Numbered from the stretch's first letter, positions 31,513 through 43,979 are shown. The stretch: DNA of 64,000 nucleotides from Diadema setosum (GCF_964275005.1 NC_092694.1:33244967-33308966); one strand, 5' to 3'. Notes: generated by a model from the letters alone, not told the origin. Translations and numbers: made by a program.

Positions 31513-33950
31513 GTAAACACAATATCAAGACATGCATGATATGAATGAATGCGAACGATCCGGGTGAACAAGCGCATGTTGTATCATTGTACTGATAGGG
31601 TATTATGAAGGAAATTGTACGTATAAGGCCTACGAGTGTTACTTAGTAGCCGCGTTTGCATACGTACCATAATATAGCGGGTTACCAAGCTCCCCGAAAC
31701 TCGAGTTTTTATTTTGTTTTGTTTTGTTTTCTTTGTTTTTTATTGAAACCGTTAATTGACACGCTCCAAATTAATTGGTTAGTAGAGTATACTATGCGCT
31801 CGGAAACTAGAGTTTGTTGGGCTTTTTGTCTGTTTCTTTATTTGTCTGTTTTTATTTTTGCAGCCTTTCTCCCTTACAGAAATACTAGCAACCCGCTAAT
31901 TGCCTATCGATAAATTGATAAAACTACAAGCATTGTTCTTGAACCTCACATACATTGTCGAGTGCACGCTGTTGTGGCGTGCGCTATGAATGATGGGATA
32001 TGAAAGATTCGAGTTTTTGTGGTTGACCGTTCACACGTATCTGCGGGCCAAAGATTAGCGCGCTAATAATAACAGCAAGATTTCTTGGGTTTAGCATTGC
32101 GCTGCTGACCGCGCTTATTTGTTGGGTTTTTGTCCACTCGTGCAAAGAACTCAGTTTACTAGCGGGTTACAAATTTCTCGTTTTGTTACCCAGTAATTTG
32201 TATGCGTGTGAATCCCCCTATAGGCGTGTATAGATGGGTAATGAATGCCAGCGCGTTTTCACTTATTTTTCATGTTTATTTTATTTAGGCTGTATGTTTG
32301 TTTATTATTGCCCTTGTCATATTCAACAAAACAACAAATTACGATGCAAAATAATAATATTATACTCAGTATACACTACGCAACAGTCACTCCAAAGATA
32401 TTACCCTGAATGCCCATCCCCCGTCACACGGACGTAGGGCCTAATTTACACTGTACTGTGATGTTCAAACAGTAAAAACATTGACTCAACGATCAAACAT
32501 TAGTTCACACATTGTATACACACATGTTTACATGTATGCTGGTTAATAATTTCTTTGGTAGTGCAAAACGCTGTACAGGCCTGCTGGTAAATTCCCACAA
32601 GATGTTCGTAATCTGTCCTTTTTAGTACCTCGGATAAGCTTGATTTTCAGACATTTCTTTTTTTATGTCGAAGGTATATTTTCTCTCTTCCTTTTCTCGT
32701 ACAATGTATTATCCCTGTGAATTATCCCTGTATGAATTTTCTTTGCAAATATGTGGCTCGACCGTAAGTTTCTTATAAATAATCTATTACATCGGTAAGT
32801 ATGTAAATTTTGATATTAACAAACAGGCAATGTTCGCACCTCTTTAAAATAATGGCAGAGAGAAGTTTAAATCTGCGCTTTCAAGCACAGCGATATGCTT
32901 GACGTGGAATTATTATAGGTGATACACGTATATTGAATACGACTGGGAAGAACACTGTCGAACCGAAGATAATGATAATTCACATGTTACTGCTCAGTAT
33001 TCTCAGTGTAATTCATTTTTGTATAATATTCACATTATTAGTATTATGTCTCGCCATCGTTGTTGTTCCTGTTACTGGTCATTGGTGTTTTTTTTTTTTT
33101 TTTTGTATGTGTGCTATATGCCTATACACTTGTATCTCGCGAATCGTGAAGAGGCTAATGGCTGGGAGCCAAATGATATCAGATAACGTGGTCGATAGCA
33201 TTAGCACTAACTGGAATGGATTCCACGTACTCTGACGTTATGAGCATCGTCAAAATAATCTTGACAAAATATATTTTCTCCTCAATCAAAACAGAGGTTC
33301 TCAGGAGGTTTGTGATGACAACTTATACAGAGAATGAAGTTATTTGTGATGATGATAATAGTACAGTATTCATGATAATCATTACAATGGTATAAAAAAC
33401 GGTAACAACAAAGGCAACAATTTCAAGCGGCAACACCAATTCCAGGAGTTAGCCGTTTTGTTTAGCAATAGCGTCGATTTTTTTTTAATACCACGAACTG
33501 CGAGTTTGTGACTGATGAAAAAAAAAAAAGTTAAGTGCATTAATTACTTCACGCAACCACGTTGGCCTCATTAGCTGTTATACGAGTTGATAAGAATAAT
33601 CACAGAAATATTCATTTTGAAAAGTGATTGACACTTCGTTTTGTAATTGTACTTACGGTCCGATATCACCATCTCCGGTTCTGTCCGAGGTCATAATGTG
33701 CAGTAATCGTGGATACTGGTTAGCTCGGTTAGCTTCAAGAGGGATAATTATAAAGCGAGATGCCGATCCAGAGCACTTGCAAGATAAACTTTATACACTG
33801 ATGAGAAACTAACTAACTGTAAACAATCGAGGGAACTTGATTAACCACAATTGAAATGCTCTTCCAGGGAATATAAAGCATATGAAAATATGTATATAGG
33901 GTTCACCTTCAAGATCAACTCTTCTTGTTTTGTTCTTATTTATTTATTTT
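31513..33950. other. Unclassified AT-rich region
   Basis: It holds homopolymer T and A runs (33,089-33,105; 33,518-33,530) and no recognised exon. ORFs of 60-100 codons are hydrophobic by composition and do not match families. Confidence 0.3.
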
Positions 33951-33954
33951 TTAA

Positions 33955-34035
33955 TTCAATTATTTTTTAGTGTCTTTTTATTGCACTTCATTGTACTGGA
34001 ATGATGGTGAATAAAACTAGACTGAACTAAACTAG
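33955..34035 (+). mobile_element. Possible LINE/SINE 3' end
   Basis: GCACTTCATTGTACTGGAAT is followed by GGTGAATAAAACTAGACTGA and a short degenerate ACTAAACT repeat. This has the form of a CR1/L2-type 3' tail. No coding part is attached. Confidence 0.3.
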
Positions 34036-34144
34036 AACCGAGTTTATAATCCTTGACAAGATCAACCTTGTTTTGTTATGTTCGTCAAGTTCACAGCTTT
34101 GTCGACCTCATGTTTCAGCAAGGAACTGTGAATGGAAAGATATC

Positions 34145-34148
<4 letters not shown>

Positions 34149-34176
<28 letters not shown>
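34149..34176. repeat. CT microsatellite
   Basis: About a dozen CT dinucleotides lie here (CCCTCTCTCTCTCTCTC...). The overlapping ORFs on both strands are artefacts of this repeat. Confidence 0.8.
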
Positions 34177-34180
<4 letters not shown>

Positions 34181-34965
34181 GACCATAGTTTCAGGCTTAC
34201 CGTGTTGTTTTGTTTCAGTTTTTACATCAGAATTGTCGGAAAAGATTTGAATGTAATCCATGGTCGGGGAGGTGTACTGCCGCACATTTTCAGCCCTCGT
34301 CTTACTGCATCCGATTGAGAAATTGCCTTTTATACATCGACGTTTATAAGCATTAGAAATGTGATCAGTGTTTTTGAAGTATCTTTGACAAAATAAATCA
34401 CGGATGTACATAATCGAGAAGAATTCAAACCTACGACCTCCTGATCTCCGGACAGGCGTATTTTCAGGAATATATTGACATCTTATTCCTACACAAAATT
34501 TTGGTACACTGTCTTTTACATCTATGTATCTGTGTATGCCCGAAATGAGGTGGATGTGATGTATACAAAATCTATAAAATGATACGTGTATCTATAGTTC
34601 ACACCAATGTCTCATCTGTATTATGGTTTGCGAATTGTCTCCACGTTGATACTTTATAGTTTTCCCCTCCAAAATAGCCCAAAAGAGTCTTGCTAGAGAA
34701 TTGCTGCAGTCTGTAGGCCTATCGTTATATTTTTATACTACATATAATGTGAAAATTATTTACCATAATACACGCATTTTTTTTATATTACAATGTTATT
34801 GTATATAAGATCAACAGATTTATCATTATCTATAAGGTTTGTTTCTTAACTACTTACCTTTCCATATCAAACAAGATACATTGTTTAGCACTCTCAGAAT
34901 TGTGATTGAAAAAAAAAAAAATATGTGGTGTGGTTTACGTAGGTACATGTATACAAGTATTTATT

Positions 34966-34973
34966 ATATATAC

Positions 34974-35032
<59 letters not shown>

Positions 35033-35082
35033 TATATATATATGTGTATATATATATATATAATATATATATATATACATAT
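34966..35082. repeat. TA microsatellite
   Basis: An alternating TA tract of about 115 bp has three short interruptions (TTATATGT, TGTG, TAATA). Tyr/Ile-rich ORFs here are artefacts. It may be hard to assemble exactly. Confidence 0.85.
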
Positions 35083-35330
35083 GTAAAACTGTCTCGAAAT
35101 TACTCAAATTTCCAGTTCTATTCTGAAGAATGGGAAAAGACACGCGAATACAAGCGGTGTTCAAAATTTACAACACTGAAATACACATGTACAAACATCT
35201 CTGTATGAACACTGTCAAACACTGTACAGTTTGTGATAATAATGTATGATGGTCACTGCATGTTTAGATTTTGCTTGTGGAGATAGATTGACAAGAGTTT
35301 TCGCTTGACGGCATCGTCTTCCATACGGTT

Positions 35331-35609
35331 ACAGCTCGTTATTCCGAAGGTTCGTTATTCCGAAGGCTTTTCAGTCCGAAGTTTCGTTATTCCGAAGGTT
35401 CGTTATTCCGAATTTCATTTTCGGATTAACAAAATCTTCGGAATAGCGAACCTTCCGAATATCGTTAGGAAAATGTTCGGATTAACGAACCCTTTTTCAT
35501 TTTCAGATTAACCAACCTCTAGGTATAGGGAATTTGTGTGTTTCGGATTAAGGAACCTTCGGAATAACGAACCTTCGGAATAAAGAACCCTCGGAATAAC
35601 GAACAGCAC
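35331..35609. mobile_element. Palindromic MITE built of GTTCGTTATTCCGAAG units
   Basis: The left arm has at least four units of GTTCGTTATTCCGAAG or close variants, and the right arm the complement CTTCGGAATAACGAAC repeated about as often. AGCTCGTTATTCCGA (35,333) mirrors TCGGAATAACGAACAGC (35,591-35,607). The centre is TTTCGGATTA/TAATCCGAA-like. The whole element can fold on itself. No ORF. Confidence 0.65.
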
Positions 35610-35684
35610 CCTTCCATATACAGCCAAGATTTCAACCTGCAGATGAGCCAAGACACCTTGTTTCATACGTGAGTATATAGGTAT

Positions 35685-36690
35685 CATAAAAAGCTATCAT
35701 TGATTTGAAATTGTAACACGACATTTCCATATTATTATAGAATAATGTAAACCTAAATACAGAATCATATAAAATGTCTTTCAGGGTGTCTTACTAAAAA
35801 TTGTTTGATTAAAACATTGTTGATTTCTCCGTACCGAAACTTTTATGGATCATCACATCGCCTCCAATGTATACGTTGTTTATAACAATATAATATACAA
35901 CGCTCAGTAAGATTTGTGTAATATGAACCATGACTCCATTCTGTCAATATATTTCGAGTTTTGCAGTCGAATTTCACTGTGGGGTGTTTGAGAGATGTAC
36001 ATCATGATAACTCCTAGGGAGTTGAATGTTCCAGCATGATCCTGTCGAATTTACTTGTATTATAGTTATACATCGGAGCTCTATTGTAGCTCGATCCACT
36101 AAACATGGGCAAGTCAGTTTGCATGCTATGCACAGTGAAATCAGTGAAATTTCGGCCACTATAATTATTCTGAACAAAACATACGATCCCATCGCTGACA
36201 AAAACCTGACAATTGATATTATATATAGCATCCTAACCAGAAGTCTCCATGACGTATAATACAACATAAATATGTAACCAAGTCACTGAGGGGGTTGTAC
36301 CAAAAATAATTCTGTTTAAAATATTTTTGATTCAAATGATTCATCACATCGCGTTCGGTACGTGTTTAGTTATTTTGTTTACACGCGCTAAGCAGAATAA
36401 AGCAGAATGAACTACAATGTATTTGTCAAGCAGGTAAGTCATATTATTCATGACGTGATTGACAATATGCCACAATAGTTCCGTAAGTATAACAGTAAAT
36501 TAACACAAAATCTATAACCATCGTTTGATGATAAGAAACCAAGTGTTGTCTTTATCATATTCCATGAATACTTCACGTACAAACCGTTTCGTACGATACC
36601 TGGCCGTAATATGGATCATTCACGTAAACAAACCCCCCCACCCTCTTATTTTTTTTTTCGGCAGTTGTAACGGGGAAGTGACTGTATGTG
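35685..36690 (+). repeat. Local duplication, first X-Y block
   Basis: X (35,685-36,470) starts AGCTATCATTGATTTGAAAT and includes CACATCGCGTTCGGTACGTG. Y (36,470-36,690) starts GCCACAATAGTTCCGTAA and ends in TTTTTCGGCAGTTGTAACGG. Both blocks recur downstream. No coding sequence is evident in either. Confidence 0.75.
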
Positions 36691-37087
36691 TATCAGACAC
36701 AGCTATAAGAAAAAGTGATTTCATTCATACAAACGTGTATTGTTACTATTTTGTCGCATGATTTCGGACATGAATTTCATACAGTTCAGAAGCAGCTGTG
36801 AGATTGAAATATCAACATGCCTGTAGAGATGACCCTTGGTTGCTAAACATACCGATTTTGGCAGTCCGAATCAAGGAACCAGCCAATAAATGGTGTATAT
36901 TTTCCTTCTGTAATTCAATTCAATATAATAATTATTAATTTCTTTATTTCCATCTTTAAGAAGACATGATTAAGAAAAAACTTTGAATTTCAGAAACTCA
37001 AGTACTGCCTGTGTGCAGGCCTACCGGTAATTGCAGTGTCGTTGATTTTCAAATGACAATTATGTCGCATAACTCACATTATTATCA

Positions 37088-37265
37088 AACATAGGCTATC
37101 TAAAAAAAAAAAAAAAAAAAAAAAGATCGAGTGAAAATATTCACTCTCGAAGGGGTGAATACAAAAAAAAAAGAGTGAATTTAGAGTGAAATTGGAGTGA
37201 ATTTCGAGTGAACATGTTAATTTCACTCATTTTGGAGTGACCGCAGGGATCACTCGAAGATTTTG
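37088..37265. repeat. Poly-A plus 12-bp GAGTGAA repeat
   Basis: A 23-nt A run is followed by units such as AGAGTGAATTTAGAGTGAAA with a 12-bp step and inverted partners (TTCACTC). GATCGAGTGA at 37,125 and TCACTCGA near 37,251 make the block weakly palindromic. It separates the two duplicated blocks and may mark an insertion. Confidence 0.5.
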
Positions 37266-37269
37266 GACT

Positions 37270-38390
37270 TTGCCAAAATAGTTCCGTAACATTAAATTAA
37301 CACTAAATCTATAATCATCGTTTGATGATAAGAAACCAAGTGTTGTCTTTATTATATTCTATAAATACTTCACGTATACGTTGTGATACCAAGGAGGTAC
37401 TACGTACGATACCTGCCCGTAATATGGGTCATTCACGTAAACAAAAATCTCGGCCTCGAATTATACGATTGGTAACAAAAGCTATCATTGATTTGAAATG
37501 GTAACACGACATTTCCATAAAGAATAATTAATAAACCTAAATATAGAATCAAATAAAATGTCTTTCAGGGGGTCTTACTAAAAATTATTTGATTAAAACA
37601 TTGTTGATTCCTCCGTACCGAAACTTGTTTATGGTTCTATCACATCGCCTCCAACGTATACATTGTTTATAACAATATAACGCTCAGTAAGATTTGTGTA
37701 ATGTGAACCATAACTCCACTGTCAATATCGCCGATGGAGCTCTCGTAGCTCGATCCATGGCATGGGCAAGTCAGTTTGTATGCTATGCACAGTGAAATCA
37801 GTGAAATCTCGGCCACTATAATTATATACTGAACAAAACATACGATCCCATCGGTGACAAAAACCTTACAATTGATATCATATATAGCATTCTAACTAGA
37901 AGTTTCCATGAAGTATAATACAACATAAATATGTAACCAAGTCACTGAGGGGGTTGTACCAAAAATAATTCTGATTAAAATATTTTTGATTCAAATGATT
38001 CATCACATCGCGTTCGGTACGTGTTTACTTATTTTGTTTACACGCGCTAAGCAGAATAAAGCAGAATGAACCATTTGTCAAGCAGGTAAGTCATATTATT
38101 CATGACGTGATTGACAATACAGACTTTGCCACAATAGTTCCGTAACAGTAAATTAACACTAAATCTATAATAATCGTTTGATGATAAGAAACCAAGTGTT
38201 GTCTTTATTATATTCTATAAATACTTCACGTACAAAACGTTGTGATACCAGGGAGGTGAGCACCTCCCTGGTGATACCAAGGAGGTACTCCGTGATACCT
38301 GCCCGTAATATGGGTCATTCACGTAAACAAATATCCGCTCGTTAGCTCTTTTTTTCGGCAGTTGTAACGGGAGGTGAGTGTATGCGGTAA
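37270..38390 (+). repeat. Local duplication, Y'-X'-Y'' block
   Basis: Y' is 37,270-37,445, X' is 37,480-38,115 and Y'' is 38,120-38,390, each matching the first block in the same orientation. The overall order X-Y-spacer-Y'-X'-Y'' needs at least two duplication steps. Y'' carries an extra inverted duplication CCAGGGAGGTG/CACCTCCCTGG (38,247-38,270). Confidence 0.7.
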
Positions 38391-39273
38391 ATTTTTATTT
38401 AAAAAATGATAATAAATGAGCGGACGATAGATTGCCTGAATTTCACCCCAGCATATATATATATTTTTTTTATGGGGGGGGGGGGGCTGTAACTTCACAA
38501 TTAATTTCTATAAAGATGTAGTGTCTATACTAATGTATTTTGGCTCATTTGGAGGTTGAAATCTTGATGCAAACTATATCGTTTCATGTTGTGTGTGAAG
38601 CTGCAGCCTGCAATATAGGTGTAGCGTTTCAAATATCATTGGCGTCGTCTATCTGTTTGGATACTTTCTGAAATGTCTTCACAAAAAAAATCGGAAGTTA
38701 CCGAGTTTTTTCCTACTTTTGGGAATTGTGTCCGATAGAATTATAGGGTGACTATGGTCGCGATTATTCAATAGTGCCTCACATGCGCTGATCAAGCCTG
38801 TGTCAAGACAGTCATGTAAATACATGTATAAACGTATCTCTGCGCTGGCGATTTGAACATCAAAAATTCAATCGAAATCCATCTAGGATCTTTTTTTCTC
38901 TATGTGTGTAGTAGCTAGTACACGTGTATCTAGTCTTCAAACTTTCATGTTCGAATAGATGATAAAATCGTTGATGCCGGTGGTTCTCAAGTACAGACAT
39001 ACGTGAAATATCTACAGTCGGCACCATAATCAGTCAATTACTTTCTTCGGACTCACAAAGTTTAGTACCCAATGGCACAACCGTGAATACATAGTATTCA
39101 ATGGATGGAGCTGTACATTACTAGACATTTGGATCATTTCCATAACCAGGTAGGTAGGGGTACTGGTATCGGCGACCCAACACGTTCAATGGGGTTACGA
39201 TACCGGTGTGTGTTCCACCGTACACTTTGAATGAAGCAAGTGGCTGGGCATTGGGTATTGTGTGTGTCTCTCT

Positions 39274-39350
39274 GGTGTGTGTAGGCCTGAACGGCGAGAG
39301 TTGGGAGAAGTGGTGTGTGTAGGCCTGAACGGCGAGAGTTGGGAGAAGGG
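39274..39350 (+). repeat. Two tandem 38-bp units
   Basis: GTAGGCCTGAACGGCGAGAG followed by TTGGGAGAAG is repeated twice in a row. The surroundings (39,230-39,560) are GC-richer, and ORFs of 98-128 codons on both strands result, none recognisable. Confidence 0.6.
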
Positions 39351-40489
39351 GAGAGAGATTCTGCCGAGAGTCCTTGGGGAGCTCGCAGAGTGATAGGAAG
39401 GCCTAAAAATAGATGTGTTTCGGTCAAGGGGTCAGGAGGGCCTTTCGCTTCGTGGAATGGAAGGAGTGGAAGGTGGCTGGAGTTTGGCTCGCAAAACGCA
39501 AAGACAGTATCGTATTGCAATGGAAACGGCAGGTGGCGCTCTGTAGGTAACGGTCATCCTGATAGATGTTGGAAAGATTTTGCCTTCTTGCAGCAAATTA
39601 CTATGTACTAAATTCGTAATTTTCTCATCTATTTTACACTGTAATGTGAAACGAACCATCATGGATGTTGATACTATCCTTCCTCAACACAATTTCATCA
39701 AGTATTCTGCAAATACTAGCAAATAACATTCTGATACGCCACATAAACAGGAACAGGACCATTGCTTTAAATGAAAATTCATTTCACTCTTCACAAAATG
39801 TATTTCACTTTTTAACCAAAAAGCATTTGACTTCTCACAAAAATTAATTTCACTTTTCAAGGAAAAAATAAAATCGTTTCATTTTTCCGTAAAAAAAAAA
39901 TCATTTCACTTTGGCGTACCAAATCACTCTCACAAAACCATTTCACTGCGCTAAAACCATTTCACTCTGATAAAAACAATTTCACTCTGATAACAAAAAA
40001 TACGTTCCTCTTTTTTCCCGGCCAAAAGGTGGCGCCAGTCTGAGAGGAGTCACAGTGCCATGGCACTTTGTTATTACTGAGCTGAGGGGCTGTGGCCGGC
40101 CAGCCGGCCGGCTGGCTATGCAGTACCTAGATTTAGCGCGCTACGCCGGCGCGACAACGACGCGAGGCGAGCTACCAGTCGACGGCCCTCGCCTCGGCCT
40201 CACTCACATGCACGCTCGTGCCGTTTCATGCATACTACATCGAGAATTGAATCTACGCCTGACTTGCTGAATAATGCATGCATCTTGGACTGGAATAGAG
40301 GGTTCGATTTATCGCAATACACGTACACGATCATTTTCAAAGGTTGGTTCCGTACGGTATGGGTACGTTTCAGGCCCGTAACTGGGGGGGGGGGGGGGGG
40401 TGTTCAGGGGGTTCGAACGAACCCCTCCCCCCCCCCCCGACAACAACAACAACAACAACAACAATCAAAATAAAAAATAAAAAAAAAAA

Positions 40490-40830
40490 ACCAGCATGAC
40501 CCAAACTCAACTAACGTCTCTTGCGCTTCTCCATTATTCAGTACCACAAAGTGATCAACCTTGAAGAGGTGGATGATATATCTTCAGCAACACAGAACCA
40601 AGAAGGATGATGCTGAACTTGGTATAGATAATATAGGTATAAGAACAAGGGCGCCGGAAGTGCCCCTGACAACAACAACAACAACACTCAAAATAAAACA
40701 AAAACAAAAACAAAAAGCCAGCATGACCCAAACTCGACTAACGTCTCTTGCGCTTCTCCATTATTCACTACCACAAAGTGATCAACCTGGAAGAGGTGGT
40801 TGATATCTTCAGCAACACAGAACCAATAAA
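40490..40830 (+). repeat. Two direct copies of a 115-bp module in element C's left arm
   Basis: CCAGCATGACCCAAACTC through TCTTCAGCAACACAGAACCA occurs at 40,490 and again at 40,717, each preceded by an (ACA)n and A-rich tract. The right arm (44,055-44,135) has only one copy, inverted, so the left arm gained a duplication. Confidence 0.65.
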
Positions 40831-40834
40831 CCAA

Positions 40835-40905
<71 letters not shown>

Positions 40906-40930
40906 ATAGATAAATAAAAATAAAATAAAA
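40826..40930. repeat. AAAT/ATAA microsatellite
   Basis: About 22 tandem AAAT units run here, drifting into AAAATA. ORFs reading FIYLFIYLF on the other strand are artefacts. Confidence 0.85.
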
Positions 40931-40960
40931 TAAAATACTTTTTTTTTGGGGGGGGGGGCA

Positions 40961-41575
40961 AAATTTAGTGTATAGATGGTAGCCTCGCATCCTCGAGTGT
41001 GCCCCCTGAAACATATCTTTAGTAAACCTTACATTTTCACTTTCTTCTATGCTTTTTAGCAATATAATAATTTTTATTGCTCGAACAATGCGATCACGTT
41101 TAACCTTTTAATGAATACATTTTGAGACGAATGGCAAAGTGAAAGTGGCTCGCTCGCTCTGCCCGTACATAAATATAGTAAAATGAACAGTTTTCATAAA
41201 ACAAACATCACTGCGAAGGACTATAATCACATAACTTATGAAAACTATTCATTTTACTATGTACGGGCAGAGCGAGCGAGCCACTTTCACTTTGCCATTC
41301 GTCTGAAATGTATTCATTAAAAGCTTAAACGTGATCCGCATTGTTCGAGCAATAAAAATTATTCTTATATTGCTAAAAAGCATAGAAGAAAGGGAATACT
41401 GTTTGTCATAAATGACGTGTACATAATCATATCTGATGTAACCGGAATTAAGCAGAAATAAATCAAATCAAATCAAAGAAAAGGGAAAAATAAAAAATGT
41501 AAGGTTTACTAAAGGTATGTTTCAGGGGGCACACTCGAGGATGCGAGGCTACCATCTATAATACACTAAATCTAC
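40961..41575. repeat. Long hairpin palindrome inside element C, right arm interrupted
   Basis: The left arm 40,961-41,199 and right arm 41,236-41,575 are close inverted copies (GGTAGCCTCGCATCCTCGAG; GTGGCTCGCTCGCTCTGCCC; ATTGCTCGAACAATGCG), with a loop of about 36 bases. The right arm contains about 100 bp absent from the left (41,393-41,494). Confidence 0.75.
41393..41494 (+). mobile_element. Short 5'-truncated LINE/SINE insertion with AAATC tail
   Basis: GAATACTGTTTGTCATAAAT to ATAAATCAAATCAAATCAAA has no partner in the other hairpin arm. GAAAGGG/GAAAAGGG lies on each side, consistent with a target duplication of about 7 bp. The repeating AAATC tail is typical of L2/CR1-like 3' ends. Confidence 0.55.
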
Positions 41576-41669
41576 TCATAAGTAAATATTAGTGTATAGA
41601 TATTACAATATACATTGATAATGAATTATGATTTTCACTCCGTTAGGGGCGAAAATTTTGCATTTCCAG

Positions 41670-41790
41670 TTATGAAATTTATTTATTTATGTATTTATTT
41701 ATTTATTCAGTCTTTTTTTCAACAGGGTAGCCCCATCAGTAGGCAAGTACTGTTCTTACTGGGGGCCCTGCATAAACAAACATTACAGTT
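41670..41790 (-). mobile_element. LINE/SINE 3' end with AAAT tail
   Basis: In complement it reads CAGGGCCCCCAGTAAGAACA, then ACTGATGGGGCTACCCTGTT, then AAAT repeats. GGGGCTACCCTG before an AAAT tail is a form common to many aquatic-animal LINE/SINE 3' ends. The 125-codon ORF across it is not a gene. Confidence 0.45.
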
Positions 41791-42794
41791 GACAAGACAG
41801 AGACATATACATCAAATACAAAACACTGTATGTGGACAAGTACAATTCTTCCACCGAGTCCCCTACATACAGTCTCACAATAACTATACACTGACAATTA
41901 CACGCTTACTAATCAAACAAGCAATAATAACATGGTGGGCCTACGTAACTATCATAACCAAACAATTAACTATAAATTTCATCAAAAATTAAAACTATCA
42001 CTGAGAGTGATGAATACCCCCACCCATTAAAGCGGGAAGAAATGAACCCAACCAGCAACCATCTTATTATATTCTTATTAATAACAAACTTAATGAACAT
42101 AATAATGTATTACTCAACATTAAATAAGAATACGAATACACTGCCTACTGACATTCAACAGCTGTATATCATATCTATTGTCTAATGCTCAAAATCTGAG
42201 AAAAAAAAATGTCGGTAATTTCTGTGTTTGTCAGTGAAAACGCTGTTGCCATGGTAACACAATGCATAACATGAAAAAAAAAAATTCTACACAACTATGA
42301 TATCATAGATCATATCATATCCCAAATTTCATATCAAATACTCAAAAATAAAAAAAACAGTATTATTCTACAATTTTCATTCAAATAATGTTAACATGGC
42401 AACGCACTTTTCATATAACATAACAAAAACTTAAACATCTAAATCATATAATAATCACATATGCCAAGTTTCAAACCAAATACTCAAAACTCATATAAAT
42501 TCACAAAATCCATATTTTTTATATGATTTTTCATTCAAAATGTACTGTTACCATGGCAACACATTGTACAACAGTTAACCAGAAAGCCTATCTCATCCAC
42601 TGGCAATTTGAATGACCTTCAAACCATAGAAAACACATGTGTGTATATAACTTCAAGTCATTACCAAAACAATATTGCTTGTGAAAAAAAAAATGACACC
42701 TTTTAGACAAGAAAAGTGCCTTTATTGTTCATATTTGTCTTTAATTGATTAATCATTTGTTACAGTGAGCACTTTGGGGGAGGGAAACCGTTTT

Positions 42795-42810
42795 GCCCCC
42801 CCCCCCAAAA

Positions 42811-42879
<69 letters not shown>

Positions 42880-42902
42880 CCTTTTTGGGGGGAGGGGCAA
42901 AT
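42795..42902. repeat. Hairpin with C-run, A-run and TA core
   Basis: TTTTGCCCCCCCCCCCC, then A24, then about 24 TA units, then TTTCCTTTTTGGGGGGAGGGGCAAA: the flanks are inverted around the TA tract. The ORFs that span it are artefacts. Confidence 0.6.
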
Positions 42903-42949
42903 GCTACAAAAGGTAATTTGCACGTGAAAGCATAAATCACTTTCATTAA

Positions 42950-43979
42950 ATCTAAGATTGATTTTGAAGTAAGGTTTCAGATTTTGGTCAAATTTTAACC
43001 CTCTGTACAAAAATTGAACTTCGCACAGGAACCAATGATGTGTATGTGAGTGTGTGCTGACAATGGCCCTGAACAATGGACATGCCTGAATCACCTGTTG
43101 ACTAGGCGTCAGTCTGGTGCTCCCTGTCACATGAATGCTTAATCAATAATTCATGTGGATTGCCCTGGGCACTGCTAGTCTGAATTCATGCACGGTAAAG
43201 TGCTTGCAAACACCACATTTCATTCCAGCTGGCAATCATTTTCAAATTTTGCTTCACATATCACTAAATTTGGGATATAAATAAGCATAGATGATCTAAA
43301 GTTCCTCATTTTAATACAACTGTCTACTAATTAAATAGTCTGACAAATTTTTCGCTTTTTCGATAAAAAGAGATCATTTTTGATAAAGAGTTCGGCAGCA
43401 TTTATCATTGGGGCGATTTGTTTCAGAGTAGATTTATTTAAGGCTCCATATACACAAGTGTGCATACACTCTAATTGATTTTCTTTACTTCCTGTCACCA
43501 CGTTTACGATAGAACAGAAGGTATTCATTGTAATTTTGTTTTTCAGAAGTAGGGAGAGCACTGACGTGACTCAAAGACAGTATTGACAGGCGTTTGACTT
43601 TACACAGATACTGCCAGAGGCTGAATAAAGACTAGCTGTGATAGTGGAATTTCTCATGAATGAATAATGAAGCATTCAAACCCTGGCCATTGTTCAGGAC
43701 CATTGTCAGGGTGTTAACCACACACTCCCATACACACCCATTGACCCCTGTGCAAAGTGAAATTTTGTACAGAGGGTTGAAAATAGAGCAAAGTCCGGAA
43801 ACTAACTGTGAAATTAATCATGGATTTCATGGAACTTATTTATGCTTTCATATTTAAACCACCTTCAACCAAATTGTACAATATTCAGCTATCACTCATA
43901 TCAATGACAGTGTTATCTGATATATAGTTTTTGAATTATCAAGAATCAAAAGTGGGAACTGTTTTTTGAAACACCTAGT
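42950..43979. mobile_element. Element D, copy 2 (left end missing)
   Basis: The inverted arms 42,970-43,240 and 43,620-43,979 share TTTTAACCCTCTGTACAAAA, GAACAATGG and CTGAATTCATG-like blocks with 15,116-17,395. The right end reads CACTGTTTTTTGAAACACCTA-like. The centre (43,330-43,560) is unique here. It keeps the empty site for MITE J near 43,700. Confidence 0.6.

Noticed and set aside
34839..35208. Overlapping 66-100-codon frames.
   Set aside because: They translate the TA microsatellite into Tyr/Ile runs; the same holds for 42,749-43,130 and 61,441-61,656.
39134..39611. 98- and 128-codon frames on opposite strands.
   Set aside because: Both depend on a 38-bp tandem duplication and local GC; no splice sites or family resemblance.
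41615..41992. 125-codon frame.
   Set aside because: It begins in an AAAT tail and reads the antisense of a LINE/SINE 3' end.
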